Part shown: positions 36,030 through 48,394 of the stretch, one piece after another
Position numbering within the stretch: the stretch's first letter is position 1
How the letters are laid out: each line of letters opens with the position of its first letter
Source: Sphagnum compactum
Taxonomy: Eukaryota; Bryophyta; Sphagnopsida; Sphagnales
Reading direction: 5' to 3'
Length of the DNA stretch: 64,000 nt
Assembly: GCA_965153455.1 (NCBI GenBank)
Contig: OZ234494.1
Span: forward strand, 23,188,001-23,252,000
Program-made: the position numbers and the translations under genes
The notes under the pieces: generated by a model
What the model saw: the letters and a program-made list of their open reading frames with translations, nothing else
What the model was told of the DNA's origin: nothing
Databases searched by the model: none

Positions 36030-36356
36030 GGGATCTTCCTTCACTTCTTTCCATTTCCTTCTCTTGAAAAGGGCGAATTTGGATCATTTGGGGCTCTCTT
36101 TCCCAGACATAATTTTAATTCGAATCTTGAGAATACTTGTTCCCACAACCTTCTTTGAGAGGAAAAAAATTATTACTCTTGGTAGATGTTGGAAAGAGGG
36201 AGAGTAGATTAGATGTTTGTAGTACTTTTGAAAGAATGGAAGTGGGTAGGGATAATGTTGGGAGCTTGAAATCTTAGGAAAATTTTCACAAACCCTCTCG
36301 GGTTTGGTAGCACAACTTTTTACTGGTTTAAGTATAGAGCCTAAAATTTGGTACAC

Positions 36357-37389
36357 AAATGTGCCCTATAGTTAGCTTTCCAATGAACTAAGGCAAGTTA
36401 GATTTGGACAACATATGTGATAGAAATAATATTTTGAGTGACTGAAGGTTTGCAGCCAAGCTGAACTTTCCATAATTGATAAAACACCTGCCACAAAAAC
36501 TCTGATTGTGAAAAATTATTTTGGTATGTCCTATACATGTAATACTAACCGAACACAACATTATTAAAAACTGATTAAGGCTTCCAAAGGATTAAGTCTG
36601 TACCCATTGTTATTGCAAGAAACAATATAAACAATGTAAAAGTGTAGCCCAACAAAATGCAAAGTTATATGCACATTCTCCTTGCAAAGTTGTGGAAATA
36701 ATAAACTCACCAAAGGTTTTGTTATAGTCCAGGGTTTAGGGAAATTGACAAGTTTAGGGTTCCAAAATATCCCAATGATGAATGTTTTTCCACCAAAATA
36801 ATTGTAAACATGTTATAATGCAATGGGTTAAAGTAAATATGCATATATAAACCAAGTTGCCAACTAAAATGTTGCATATTATGAATTGTTTTTAAAAAAA
36901 AACTTAACTACAACTTCATGTGAAAGAGTTATATCATAAATGCATCACATTAATATTGCACAAACAAACAACAAAAACATATGCAAGAGGAAGATACTAG
37001 ACTAATGATTGGAACTTATCTTTCAATGTTTATACATGAAAGATCGAAAATAAAATTCTCTTCTAACAGTTAATCATGACATATATAGAACATGTAAGGG
37101 TGAGATGCATAGTAATAACTAAACATGGACTTACAATATAAAATATAAACTAAGATAATAACATGATATCAATAGGTTACACAACCCATACTTAAACATT
37201 ATAGTAAGACAATATGCATGTTATAACAAAGACATGTACATGTTATAAGATATCATTATGTAGGCATATGGAAAAAAACATTATGGAATTAGAAGCTACA
37301 TACCAATGTAACCAAGGCAAGGATACATTATATATGTACACGACAAACTAGCATAATAATATGAAATTAACATGTTACAAGAAGCTTTC
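36357..37389. other. Non-coding, GTTATA/ATGTTAC-rich
   Basis: No gene. Frequent ACATGTTATA and ATGTTAC words increase toward the repeat field that follows. Confidence 0.4.
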
Positions 37390-38970
37390 ACAAGATAGGA
37401 GAGACTATCAAATGTTACAACAAATTGGGATTACCATATTATCAAGGTAAATGGGACTAGTTACAACAACATCAAACAAGTTTCCCTAGACATATAATAA
37501 TCCATGTTACACCTAGGATTCTATACACAAATTGTGGGCATGTTATAGAAGATAGATTGAGTACCTTGTTGAGATGAATTGCAAGTTACAAACTATGGCT
37601 TAGTGGACCTGCAGGGACAACATATATTGTAAGGTTATCAGATGTCACATGAAAAAATTGGGGTGACCACATCAAGGCAAGTGAGAGTGGTTACATGAGA
37701 GGGCAATGCAAATTACGTACCTTAACTAACTAGGTATAAGAACAATTTATGAGTAAGGACATATTCCAACATTACAACAAAAGGTATCCATGTACGTTAA
37801 GTGATTTCATTGGATTTTGAATAAATTCACTAGTCATAATGATCGAGACCTAATGGGGAAGTAGTGAATTCATTGGTCTAATGAACAGGGACTAATGAAC
37901 TGCACCCACATTTTGTAATTGTGCAAAACATGTTGTGAAATGTTACATGAAATTGGGATCATTGTATTATGTGAGCAAGTGGGCCTAGTTACAACACCAT
38001 CAAACAAGTTCCATCAAATGATTCACAATGTGGGAGGAATCACATGGAATTAGAAGCTACATACAAATGTTGCAACAAATTGGGATTACCATATTATCAA
38101 GGTAAATGGGATTAATTACAACAACATCAAACAAGTTTCCCCAAACATCTAATGATCCATGTTACACCTAGGATTTTATACACAGATTGTGGGCATGTTA
38201 CAGAGGATAGATTGAGTACTTTGTTGAGATGAGTTGCAACTTACAAAATTGTGGTTCAGTGGACCTACAAAGACAACATTGGAACGTTGTCAAATGTCAA
38301 ATGAAAGAATTGAGGTGACCACATCAAGGCAAGTGGGAGTGGTTATAGGAGAAGGCAAAACGAGTTACATACTTTAATTAACAAAATAAAGGAACAATTC
38401 ATGAGTAAGGACATGTTTCAAGACTTGTTGTGAAATGTTACATGAGATTGGGATCATTGTATTATCCAAGAAAGTGGACCTAATTACAACACCATCAAAC
38501 AAGTTCCACCAAATGACTCACAAGGTAGAATATTGTACTTGGAAAAGGGGGCTTGTTACAAGGCATGAACATGTTACTTGGAATTAAAATAATTTAGTAA
38601 GTCATGTTTCAACTAAAATTGAGTTGACAAAATAGGGCAATTTAAGTAAGATAACAAATTAAACACAATTTGCGAGCATGTTACAAAGGATAGATTGAGG
38701 TTGCTTGGAATGAATACCTTGTTGAAATGAACTGTACGTTACACAATGTGGTTCAATTGATCTATAGAGGCACCACAAAGACATTGTTAGCACAAAGTGG
38801 GGACAAATCGTGGGCATGCATGTTACAAGGGAAAACGTACGATTGTAATATGATTGAATGACTTGTTTCAAATGAATTATAGGTTACAAAAGACATGAAA
38901 GTAAAAAAAAAAATGGAAACAAGAAGATTCAATAATATGTACATCATGTTACAAGGGAAATTGTTGAACA
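37390..38970. repeat. Tandem repeat field with a unit of about 650 bp
   Basis: A block at about 37410-37790 recurs at about 38060-38430 with high similarity (AAATTGGGATTACCATATTA, then CATGTTACACCTAGGAT, then ACCACATCAAGGCAAGTG). A shorter related block (GGGATCATTGTATTAT ... AAGTTCCA) occurs near 37950 and 38450, and a third partial copy lies near 38670-38780. ATGTTAC words stud the field. No coding potential; it resembles the subterminal part of a DNA transposon. Confidence 0.7.
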
Positions 38971-40200
38971 ATGCATACCTTTTTTACTCTAGGGACCACA
39001 AAGAAGAGCTAGTTCTTCTGTAGACTGTCATTGAACATAATTGAAATTGATGAAGGAATAACGTTTATACAAAACATGCAATCAAAAAGTTTTTATCTAC
39101 CTAATCGAGAAGGGGGAACTTGGATCGCTTTGGGAGATGCAAGATGTTGAAAACTTTGACCAAATTAATGAAGGTAACAATGAAGAAGGAAGAGACATCT
39201 CCATGCAGGCACACAACATTAGGACAAAATTGTGCGTTTGGTAGCTTGAGAAAGGGATTGAAAAGTGATCTTCCACTTGTAATTTATGCATCCAAGCTTA
39301 CCAAACAAAGATAACTTCTTCTACATGTAATTTCTACAAACAAATTACAAGCAATGCAAGACCTTCGAATTGGGCAATGCATGCACTTGGATAGGGTGTT
39401 GTAAAAGCACATGCAAATATTGATGTAATCGATCAATGATGAAAGCACTGGAGAAGAACTAAAGCTGTTGTGAGAGCATTTGACAATAGGTGCAAGCGCG
39501 TAAAGAAACGATGGAGGGAGAAGTTGCAGGATTGTGTGATGCAAAGTGAAAAACATGTGCAATGATGAAGGACGACAATGATGCCCTAAAGCGAAAAGGT
39601 CCATCATGACAATGGGAGGACATGGTGGTATGGCATGCAAGGCACAAGAGTACCATGGGGATGGGGATGTTGATGGTCCGTTACACAAAATAGGTAACAC
39701 GGGCATAACTAACGTCGATGAACGAAAAGCTTGTTACGCGGTTGAGAGGAAGGATGACATCATGGTGATGTGGGGGTAGTCCTTGCGTACCGGCAGCATT
39801 CAAGATCCTTGGCATGTTTAACATTTTCCCTTTGACAACTCCAAAAATAATTGCTAGAACACTGACAAATTATTTTTTATTATCATATTACAAGCAAATC
39901 TCAGAGATGAAATGGGCCCAAAGAAATAGCAATTGAATGTTATGAAAACATTGAAGAATGGTGAGTGTGTGTGGTGGGAAATTTTGCAAAACTTTAAAAC
40001 ATCAAAAAAAGTGCAGATGCTAAACTTTTGTAACTTTTCCAAACAGTCAGTGCCTCCTATCAAAGTGAGTATTCTAACAAATTCAGTGACAACAACAGAA
40101 ATACACTTACCTAGCTAGTCAGTGGGGTGGACCACTTGCACCAAAAAGTAATTATGTGTGGGTGGGTCATGTTCTGAACAAGGTACCATGTTCATAGGAA
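38971..40200. other. Non-coding interval
   Basis: Frames of up to 140 codons occur antisense to each other at 39097-39706 without domain motifs, so none is called. GTAACA words continue to about 39740. Confidence 0.35.
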
Positions 40201-40330
40201 GGGATATTATAGTACAAGGCCAAAAAAATTTAGTGGCACCCAAATTTTAGTAATAGAATTTCCATGCAACCAATGAGAAGTGAGTGTCCTGGAGTGAAGA
40301 AGGGGCCTCCCTTTTTTCTTTCTTTTTTGG
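40200..40330. repeat. Fragment related to the repeat family at 60-1255
   Basis: AAATTTTAG...TTCCATGCAACCAATGAGAAG followed by a T-rich, GGGG-containing end resembles the early segment of the units at 60-170 and 690-800. Similarity is weak. Confidence 0.3.
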
Positions 40331-40430
40331 ATTCTTGGGGGGTGTGTGTGACCCATCATGACAATTTACACCTTAAGTTTGTAGGAAGCTACTTTGCAAA
40401 GTAATATTTTGGGTGGCCCATGACACTCAT

Positions 40431-40510
40431 ATAGTCGGTGGGTAATGACAATGGAGCTGCAATGATAGTCGGTATATCATGACAATGGAGTGTAAATAAT
40501 AGTCGGTATG
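40431..40510. repeat. Short tandem repeat (ATAGTCGGT units)
   Basis: Three units of about 34-35 bp start with ATAGTCGGT (about 40431, 40466 and 40499); the first two contain ATGACAATGGAG. Confidence 0.7.
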
Positions 40511-40929
40511 TCATCTTTGTGTCCATAGTTTGTACTCTCACTTGGCAGCATTCCACAACTATTTATTATTAAATTCAGGAAAAAATCAACAATCTTGCGA
40601 ATAGAATATTTTTGCCCAAATGGAAATAAATCTTCAAAATCAAGTAATTTATCAACACTGAACAAATGTTGTTGTTGTTGTCAGGGGTACTAGGGTAGTG
40701 AGTGTGTGGTGGTTTGGTGGGGCATTAACTATAGTTATCCGTAAGGTAATCCTGGGTTTCAGCCTTACTTGCCTCCTGACTTGTCGTCCCTCCCATCCCT
40801 TTTGGAGCTAGCTCTCCGTAGTAAAGTCACTGAAAGACTGGACCAGCCCTGAAAACATAGGACAACTTTGCCAAAATCTAACCACCATGGTCACTTTTCT
40901 AACCATGGTCCAGTTAAGTTTCATGGCTA

Positions 40930-40952
40930 CAGACCAGACCAGACCAGACCAG
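40930..40952. repeat. (CAGAC)n pentanucleotide repeat
   Basis: About four and a half units of CAGAC in a row. Just upstream, at 40674-40681, is a short GTT repeat. Confidence 0.8.
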
Positions 40953-40959
40953 GGGTGAA

Positions 40960-41660
40960 ATAGGTAAGGCTCACCTGCCTAGTTATCTAATGTGATACCC
41001 ACCTACCATACCCACCCACCTTCTTACCTATGGGCTATGTACCTACCTAAGAGTACTCATAGGTCACCTACCTATCTACCCGAAAGCTACTTATGGTCTA
41101 CATATTCATCTACACATGGGTCATTTAGGGACTACCTAGGGAGCTGTATGGGATTACCTAGAGGGTACATCAAAGTTGCCTACGGTCTTCCTAAATTAGA
41201 GGATACTTAGGGATTACTTGTAGGGCTATGTAAGGGGTTGCTTGGGGGACTATTTTGATGGTTATGTTGGGTTATTTTGAATCCATTTAAAGGGATATTT
41301 AAGGTCCCTTTAAAGGATTGCTTAAGTTAAGGGAGACCTAGAGACTACCTAAGGTTATGTAGGGGTTCTTTTGGTGCTAGCTAGAGATTACCTAGGGACC
41401 TTTTTTGGGTTTACTTATGGGGTTATATAGGGGTTATTTAGGGTACAACTAAGGTACTATTTAGGGATTATTTAGAGGGCTACATTAGAGGTTGTTTTGT
41501 GGCCATTTTTGAGGCTATTTTGGGGTTAATTAAAGGACTATTGAAAAGACTACTTACGAACTTATTAAATTAGGGGGTACCTAGGGGATATCTAATGGTT
41601 ACTTATAAAGTTACATAGGGGCTATCTCAAGGGGATATCTTAAAATCACAAAAGATTTTA
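40960..41660. repeat. Degenerate GGGACTACCTA / TACCTACC repeat field
   Basis: The left part is rich in TACCTACC and CCCACC words. From about 41110 it becomes a loose array of units near 20 bp of the type GGGGTTATTTAGGGACTACC. Decay is too strong for an exact period. It ends about 285 bp before the chromovirus frame. Confidence 0.55.
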
Positions 41661-41944
41661 TTTAAGTTAAGGGATAATTGATTACTATTTAGTAGGTTGG
41701 GTGAAGGCATGGTACAATGGCTCAATATTGACAAAAATTACACTTTTTATAAGTTTATACAAGATTCTTTAAAATGATTCAAATGAACATGGTTGTTACT
41801 TTTTAAAATGTTATTATTCTAATCTTTGAATAATACATGTTCAATCATTTATAAACTTTTCCAAATCTATGTGAAAACTTGTATTTAATGTAGTTGATGT
41901 CATTTTTAATTTGGAAATTCTAAAGGAAAATTCACAAAGTCCAT
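41661..41944. other. Short AT-rich spacer
   Basis: No motif seen; the chromovirus 5' LTR is expected upstream of 41945 but nothing here matches the 3' LTR. Confidence 0.35.
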
Positions 41945-42301
41945 ATGTTTTTGAAAGCTTTACATTTTGAAACACCCAAACAAGAGCCTTTGAATTGTGA
42001 GGCCATTTACAAAAGCATGGTTGGTGAAACACATGAACTTGTATGTCATGTGCTCAAAGATGATTTGGGTGAAGTTGAACGCATGCCAAATTTCAAAAAC
42101 CTTGCTGGTGCACAAGAATCCAAGTTTTCCAAGCTGTTGTTTATGGGAGTTTGGGCATTCATGCATGTTATAAAGAAAGGGGATGCATTTTTTATTTATA
42201 CGCTTCTTGCAAAAAATGCCAAGCCACAACAACATGAAATCCTTCTCAATACAAAGGTTATAAGGATGTGTTTGAAAAATAAAATGTTGACACTTTACTA
42301 G
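41945..42301 (+). pseudogene. Chromovirus protease-RT spacer
   Basis: A 118-codon open stretch. Its end (KKGDAFFIYTLLAKNAKPQQ) matches the usual linker ahead of the RT. Its last residues are in a shifted frame relative to the following pol sequence. Confidence 0.65.
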
Positions 42302-43030
42302 AACATTGACCATATGATTGCACAATTGACTTGGAAGAAGGTGCACAACCCCCATTTGGACCCATTTATAATTTGTCATAAGACGACCATGCAGTTCTTT
42401 GTGAATACATTGACAAAAATCTCGAAAAATGGTTCATTTGACATTCCAAGTTTCTAGCTAGTGCCTTAATTTTGTTTGTCAAGAAAAAGGATGGATCCTT
42501 TTAAATGTGTGTTGATTGTCATGGGTTAAATTGATTCATCATCAAGAACCAATACTCACAACTTCTTATTTCATGATTATGGATCAATTTAGTCATGCCA
42601 AGGTGTACACTAAAATTGATTTGCATGGAGCATACAATTTGGTGTGTAGTGAAGAAGGTGACAAATGGAAGATTCCATTTCGTACACACTATGGTCATTT
42701 TGAGTATGTTGTGATGCCCTTTGGCCTTATGAATGCATTGCTGTTTTTCAACACTTCATGAATGATGTTTTTCGTGAATACCTGGATGATTTGTGTTCTG
42801 TTACATTGATTACATCCTCATTTACTCCAAGAAACCTAGAAGAACATGAATGACATGTTCAACTTGTTTTGGACAAGCTTAAGAAAGTTGGACTTTATGC
42901 CAAGTTGGAGAAACGTGAATTTCATCAAATCAAAGTGGAATTCCTCGATTACATTGTATCTAGAGATGGCATTCGCATGGATCCTTGCAAGGTTTAGAAC
43001 ATTGTCGATTGGGCTACCCCAATTGAATTA
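42302..43030 (+). pseudogene. Chromovirus reverse transcriptase
   Basis: The open part at 42516-42761 shows [35 protein letters not shown]. Upstream frames give LFVKKKDGS; downstream FREYLDDL and a later LDKLKKVGLYAKLE-like segment. The catalytic box near 42802-42813 reads YIDY instead of YIDD and a frameshift sits beside it, so polymerase activity is lost. Confidence 0.85.
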
Positions 43031-43224
43031 TTTGTGATGTTCAATGTTTTCTTGGATTCACCAACTTTTATTGACATTTCATTGCCCATTATTCTATGAT
43101 AGTGGTTCCTCTTACTCATTTAATTTGAAAGGATCAACCTTTTTCCTAGGGAATTGAAGCTAACAACACCTTCCAATTTTTGAATACTTCTTTCACGACT
43201 ATCCCATTTTTTATTCATGAAGAC

Positions 43225-44338
43225 TTTTTGTTAATGAGTAAAAATCTCTAAACTAGTTAGTTCCATAGGCATCCTAATAACTAATAGTTACTAATGGTAG
43301 ATTTATCGTCCTTTACTCAAGGGGTGAAACTAGTGGGATTAAGTAGTCTGGGTTAGTGAATGGTTGGGGGCTAATCCACTTAATCAGCTAGGAGATTCTT
43401 AGAAAGGGATTAAGATAAGTGCCTTATTTTCTAAAGGTCAATGTGGGCCTTGTGTGGTGTGTGGAGAAGGTGAATTAAAAGAGGTGTTGGGGAATTTTTA
43501 TGGCATTCGAGACTTGTGTAGCATGGGAAGAGAATGGAAAAATGTGTATGTATTTTGTATGTGATTTTAGTAAAAGATGGTTGAAGGACTTGAATATCTT
43601 ATATTGTATTATTTATTTTAATAAGAAGTGTGGAAGGTTGAATAGTTAATATTGTACAAGTAAGATGTTTCTTTGATATGGTATTTCTTCATTTCTTCAA
43701 AAATAAAAAGTAACGAAACATACCACTTGGTAACTTTTAGACCATTAAATTATTAGTTGCCACATGAGGGTAGCAGCCAATCCTTGATGGTGGAAAGCAA
43801 GGAGAAAAGACCAACAAGTAGCCACCTATAGATTGAAAAGTACTATGTAGGTGATAGGCACTTACCATGAAAAAGGTAGTTAGCTACAAACGATAGAAAG
43901 TAGAAAAGGGACCTCCCAAGGTGCTACAGAGGTAGGCATAGCCACTCAAGGACCTGCAATCGTGGGACAAAGGGTACAATAATGGTAGAAGGTCTATAGA
44001 CCCCACTAGGTAATATCCAAGGGCGTTTAAGGTAGTGTAGAATTAGGGAGAGTAGTTACTCTCAGGTTTTGACCATTTCTCATGTTGCTTTTCTCTATTG
44101 TTTCCCCCTACTCCTTGAATTAGACTACTTAAAGAAGGTACATCTGTTTTTGGACAATAGACCCTTATCTTCCTTATTTATCTTTGTATGATTTTTTACT
44201 TACTACTTGAGTAGTTGTAGTACAATTAGTTAATGAAAGTAGTTTCTTTTTGTTAAGTAATAAGGTGTTGACATTTCCCTTCATTCTTACTTCATGGAGG
44301 ACGGCAATGATCAAGGGCCACAATTTCACCCTTAACAC
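43225..44338. other. 1.1-kb insertion inside the chromovirus
   Basis: Coding similarity breaks exactly after an IHED segment at 43224 and resumes at 44339 with the next expected residues. The 1,114 bp between have no coherent frame, no clear terminal inverted repeats and no clear target duplication. It is probably a non-autonomous insertion of unknown class. Confidence 0.65.
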
Positions 44339-44760
44339 CCTTCCAAACCTTTGTTTTGGAAACAAATGCTTTTAATTTTGCATTAAGAATTGTGTTATCT
44401 AAACTTGGAGTTGATGATTTCCTTCATTTTGTTGGTTTTCATTCTTATAAGTTTTCTCTTATTGAGATTAATTACAGGATTTATGATAAAAAACTCTTGG
44501 CCATTATCGATGTTTTTGAAAAATGGCATCACTTATTTGAAGAAGCTTAACATAAAATCATTGTGTATTTCGATCATAATAACCTCCAATATTTCATGAC
44601 CACTTGTGTTTTGAATTGATGTTAAGCTCAGTGGGTGTTGTCCTTGTTTCAATTTTGGTTTGTCATCGCATATCGCCATGGGCACCAATAAGGGAAACTT
44701 GATGCATTGTCCCATCGCTCATACTTTATGCCTAAAGAAGGAAATGTAGCCTACAAGCAA
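44339..44760 (+). pseudogene. Chromovirus RNase H domain
   Basis: A frame at 44356-44550 with FNFALRIVLSKLG, INYRIYDKKLLAIIDVFEKW, then LQYFMTT and KLDALSHRS after further stops. The first catalytic Asp of the usual DASDFALG motif is replaced (reads NAFNFAL). Confidence 0.8.
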
Positions 44761-45039
44761 CAATGTGATGTCATTTTCAAGCCTAAATTTTTTTGAATTC
44801 AAACATTATCGATAATCCTAATGACACAATCTTTCTTTGTTAAATTCGTGAAGATTTGAAGGACCCTCTTGCTATTGGCATCCAAGGCTAACTACATAGT
44901 CATGGTCAAGTCCAAGATTTTTCTAGTGATCATGTCAAGTTTGAATTTCAAGATGGTTTACTATATCATGATGGTCTTTTGTATGTTCTTAATGGCCTTG
45001 CACAACTTCAAGATCTTTAGGTTGGCACAATATTTTGGA

Positions 45040-45800
45040 TGCAGGCCATTTTGGATTCAATAAAACCATGGAGTTAGTGTTTCGAAATTATTTGTAGCCA
45101 CAACTTTGGAAGTAGTGAAAGTGTTTGTCAAATTTTACAATGTCCGTGTTTGAGCAAAGAGTCCTCGTCATCGCCCTCATGGTCTCCTTCAACCATTGTC
45201 GATCCTTACATCTTTATGGTCTTCAATTTCCATGGATTTCATCATAGACCTTCCACCTTCTAGTTCTTATGACTCCATCTTGATGGTGGTGGACCGTTTG
45301 ACAAAGATGGTTCATTTCATTCCATATACCAAAATAATAACTAACAAAAGAACATCCAAATTGTTCCTTACTCGTGTTTTTCGGTATCATGGTCTTCTTG
45401 AAGATATCATTTCTAATCATGGGCCTAAATTTGCATCCAAGTTCTGTAAGCGATTCTTTGAGTTTTTTAGTGTGAAGGTGAAATTGTCATTAACTTTCCA
45501 TCCCTAGATGGATGGGCAAATAGAATGGGTTGATCAAGTTTTGAAACAGTATCTATCATGCATAACCAATTATCATCAAGATAATTGGTTAGAAAATTTG
45601 GCCATGGGAGGGTTTGCCTTCAACAACACAATGCATTCATCAACCCAACAAATATTTTTCTTTGTAAATCATGGTTTGCACCTTAAGTTTAACATTAAAG
45701 GAGTGAACAAAGTCGTGAATCCAACAACTAAGGATCAAACCACGTGGTTAGCAGATGTTCAAGATCAACTTGTATTTAATTTTGAAGAAACATAAAGATG
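45040..45800 (+). pseudogene. Chromovirus integrase (H2C2 and DDE core)
   Basis: A degraded zinc-binding segment precedes the core. The core at 45196-45507 has SMDFIIDLPPS (first Asp), FRYHGLLEDIISNHGPKFAS, where the second catalytic Asp is Asn, and after an in-frame stop DGQIEWVDQVLKQYL (Glu kept) at 45508-45552. Loss of the second Asp and the stop make it inactive. Confidence 0.8.
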
Positions 45801-45959
45801 ATACAAGGAAAATGCTAATGAACATCGAAAAGAACAACCTAGTTTCAAAGTTAGGGACTAGGTTTGGCTTCGATGACAACATATCAAAACACAAGGCCAT
45901 CAGAAAAGTTGGATCATTAAAGCTTAGATCCATTCCTCATTATTAAACAAATCAATGTT

Positions 45960-46270
45960 GTGGCTTTCGAATTCAAACTTCCAAGTTCTATGAAAATCCA
46001 TCATGTGTTTCATGTTTCCTTGTTGAAATTTTACCATGCATTGACCATTCCCAAAAGAATTCATGAACCCCTTTCACCTATTGAAGTTGATGGTGAACAA
46101 AAATATGAAGTGGAGGACATTTTGGATTTAAAGATCTCTAATTGTTAATTCCAATAATTTGTTTATTGGCATGGGTATGATGTGAATGAACACACATGAA
46201 ACCGATCAAAAACCTATCCAATGCCATGGAAAAGGTTCATGAATTTCATCAATATATCCAAACAAACGGA
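45960..46270 (+). pseudogene. Integrase C-terminus and chromodomain
   Basis: IHHVFHVSLLKFYH is the conserved end of the integrase. SPIEVDGEQKYEVEDILDLK begins the chromodomain, followed in the same strand, after stops, by WHGYDVNEHT and NLSNAMEKVHEFH. Chromodomains direct integration to marked chromatin. Confidence 0.8.
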
Positions 46271-46300
46271 AATTTATTTCCTATGAAACACATCAATGTA

Positions 46301-46308
46301 GGGGGAGG
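46301..46308 (+). promoter_or_regulatory. Polypurine tract
   Basis: GGGGGAGG directly before a TGATGTCAC LTR start, as expected for the plus-strand primer of a Ty3/gypsy element. Confidence 0.6.
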
Positions 46309-46801
46309 TGATGTCACAAATGTCAATGTTATGGATTTCATTCATTTGAATGTTCATGCATACTTTGTAGTAAATTTGTACCTAACTCTTAATTTAATTT
46401 CAGTTCACTTTTAGTTAGCTTCTAATTAAATTTTAGTTCATTTTTAATTAAGTTCTAATTCACTGCCAGTTCACTTCCAATTAACTCTTAGTTCATGCTT
46501 AGTTAAATCTTAGCTCATTTCTAATTCACTTTTAGTTCATTTTTAGTTCATTTCCAATTCATTTTTTATTAATTTTTAATTCACTTTTAGTTAACTCATA
46601 ATTCACACATGGGTGCACATGGGCCACATATAAGTTAAGAAACTTCCTTGAGTTAAGTGCCAAATAGGTGTAAATAAATGTAGAATTCCCCATTACCTTT
46701 AGTTTATTCAACAATAGTTTTGGGGTTTTATTTTTGTCATAGTCATATTCTATTCCTTCTTTGCAATAAAATCTTTTTGGATTTTTGTTTTGCACCTGTC
46801 A
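46309..46801 (+). repeat. Candidate 3' LTR of the chromovirus
   Basis: Starts TGATGTCAC after the polypurine tract and may end CACCTGTCA at 46801; a GCAATAAAATC polyadenylation-like signal lies at about 46762-46772. Without a 5' LTR the right border is a guess. An internal tandem repeat occupies much of it. Confidence 0.5.
46385..46605. repeat. Degenerate 10/20-bp tandem repeat in the LTR
   Basis: About 20 loose units of TTTTAGTTCA / TTCTAATTCA type (TTAGTTCACTTTTAGTTAGC, TTCTAATTCAC and so on). Confidence 0.7.
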
Positions 46802-47009
46802 TGTTCTTCGTTTTCTTGTCTCATTATCTAGATTTGGAATTAGGCATCCCTTGTTCCCTTTTTGGTTAGGAAATCCTATAGTTTTGGTTGCTTTCATGCT
46901 CATGATAGTGTCCTTCAAAATTAAGCCATGAACAATGTTTTTTACAATTCATTTTGTACATGAAACATGATAATGTTTACATGTATGATTTTATTTTTTA
47001 TGGAATTGG
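46802..47009. other. Spacer between the chromovirus and PIF pseudogene
   Basis: AT-rich, no motif seen. Confidence 0.3.
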
Positions 47010-47640
47010 TCAAAGAATGCAATTGGGGATGAAATTTGATGGTCCATTTACAGGAGAAACTTGTGTTCAATAGCACCATATTTGAGTTCCAAGGTTACAT
47101 TGGGTTGATTGATGGCACACTCATCAAGATCCACAAACCTTAGAACAATGTTGCACGCAAAACATGGTTCAATGGGTGTAAGAAGATCTACTCAAAGAGT
47201 AATGTGGTTGTTGATCATCATGGTTTGTTCATTTACCTAAATTCTGGATATCCAAGATTTTCCCATGATGTCACCATATTGCGTGCCAATTAAGTTGCAA
47301 TAGAACTTGTGTCGGTTTTTTGTGTATGATGATGAACATTTTGAATATTTGTTGGGGGATTCCAACTATTTGGGCGAGGAGATGTTCATCATGAGGAAGA
47401 TTGGGAGGTTGAGGTGGGTTTTGATACTAACCAATATGCTATCAAGGCCTACAACAAAATGCATGTGGGGTACAGAATGAAAATGGAATGGAGGATAGGT
47501 GGTTTAAAGAGGAAATGGAAATGATTGATGAAGATCTTTGATTCCATAAAACCAAAGTACACACACTTGTTCAAAGTTATAACTATCTTGACAAATTTTC
47601 TACATAGACATGGATGGACTTTGCATTGGAAATCATTGGT
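47010..47640 (+). pseudogene. PIF/Harbinger (HARBI1-like) transposase pseudogene
   Basis: The plus strand gives FQGYIGLIDGTLIKIHKP (first Asp in DGT), NVVVDHHGLFIYLNSGYP, then RFSHDVTIL (second Asp), YLLGDSNYLGEEMF, and YNKMHVGYRMKMEWRIGGLK (Glu) near 47445-47505. This is the DDE_Tnp_4 order of PIF/Harbinger transposases. Several in-frame stops and at least two frame changes inactivate it. The end is cut by the CACTA-like insertion that begins at 47652. Confidence 0.8.
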
Positions 47641-48394
47641 GAATAGATGCCCACATTACGCCAAAACATGGCAAATATGACTACACCCATGATTGGGTTT
47701 GTAGTTGTAATATGCCATCCATGACTACATGACTATGTAGTGCATATGGACACGTCGCTTATCCACTAGTAATATTTTTGTCCTAGTCATAAATGTCATC
47801 AAATAAATAAAATATATATATATATATATAAGTGTTTAATCTAACCATTTGGTTGGTTGGTAGGTAGGCAGGCATGGGTAGGTAAGTAGGTAAGCCTAAA
47901 TAGGTAGGTAAGTAGGATCTTATTTATTTTTTGGTGAGCCTTTTTTATTGGTTCATCACCAGTAATATTTGCATTTTGAATATATTTGATGCATATATTG
48001 TGTGTAGACCAATACTTTTTCACCTACTTATATAGTTCCAAAGTTGAATTTGTTGACAAAGGATATTGGATAAATTTACAAAATTATTTCACATCATCCA
48101 TTGTCACATACAAAAGTACCCAACTTTGACCATTATTATCTTTTTCATACTTTGTCCAAATGATAAGAAATAAATTTCATTTTCAAAAATTTTCCAAGAT
48201 CTACACATCTATAAAAGAAATTTAACAAAAATATCATGATTTGACTGAAAATGCATTTGAATCTTCATTATTTCATACATTTGAACAAGAATGATATCTT
48301 GAAGATTTTTATATTTTTTTTTCATAAAACAACTTGTAAATAAACATATTAAAATCAACATGGTTTTTTTGGTATGTATATATATGAGTGCTAC

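Larger units (their letters stand above)
41945..46801 (+). mobile_element. Degenerate chromovirus (Ty3/gypsy) with chromodomain and 3' LTR
   Basis: Order on the plus strand: protease-RT spacer (41945-42260), RT (about 42270-43030), RT-RNase H connection, a foreign 1.1-kb insertion (43225-44338), RNase H (44340-44740), H2C2 and integrase core (about 45040-45800), chromodomain (about 46070-46260), polypurine tract (46301-46308) and a 3' LTR candidate (46309-46801). The chromodomain marks it as a chromovirus. Many stops and frameshifts; gag and 5' LTR not found. Confidence 0.85.

Noticed and set aside
39284-39706. Minus-strand frame of 140 codons
   Set aside because: Composition is odd (Ser/Pro/Cys/His mix), other strands are open too and no family motif is seen.
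41960-42379. Minus-strand frame of 139 codons
   Set aside because: It is the antisense shadow of the chromovirus protease-RT spacer, whose plus-strand motifs are clear.
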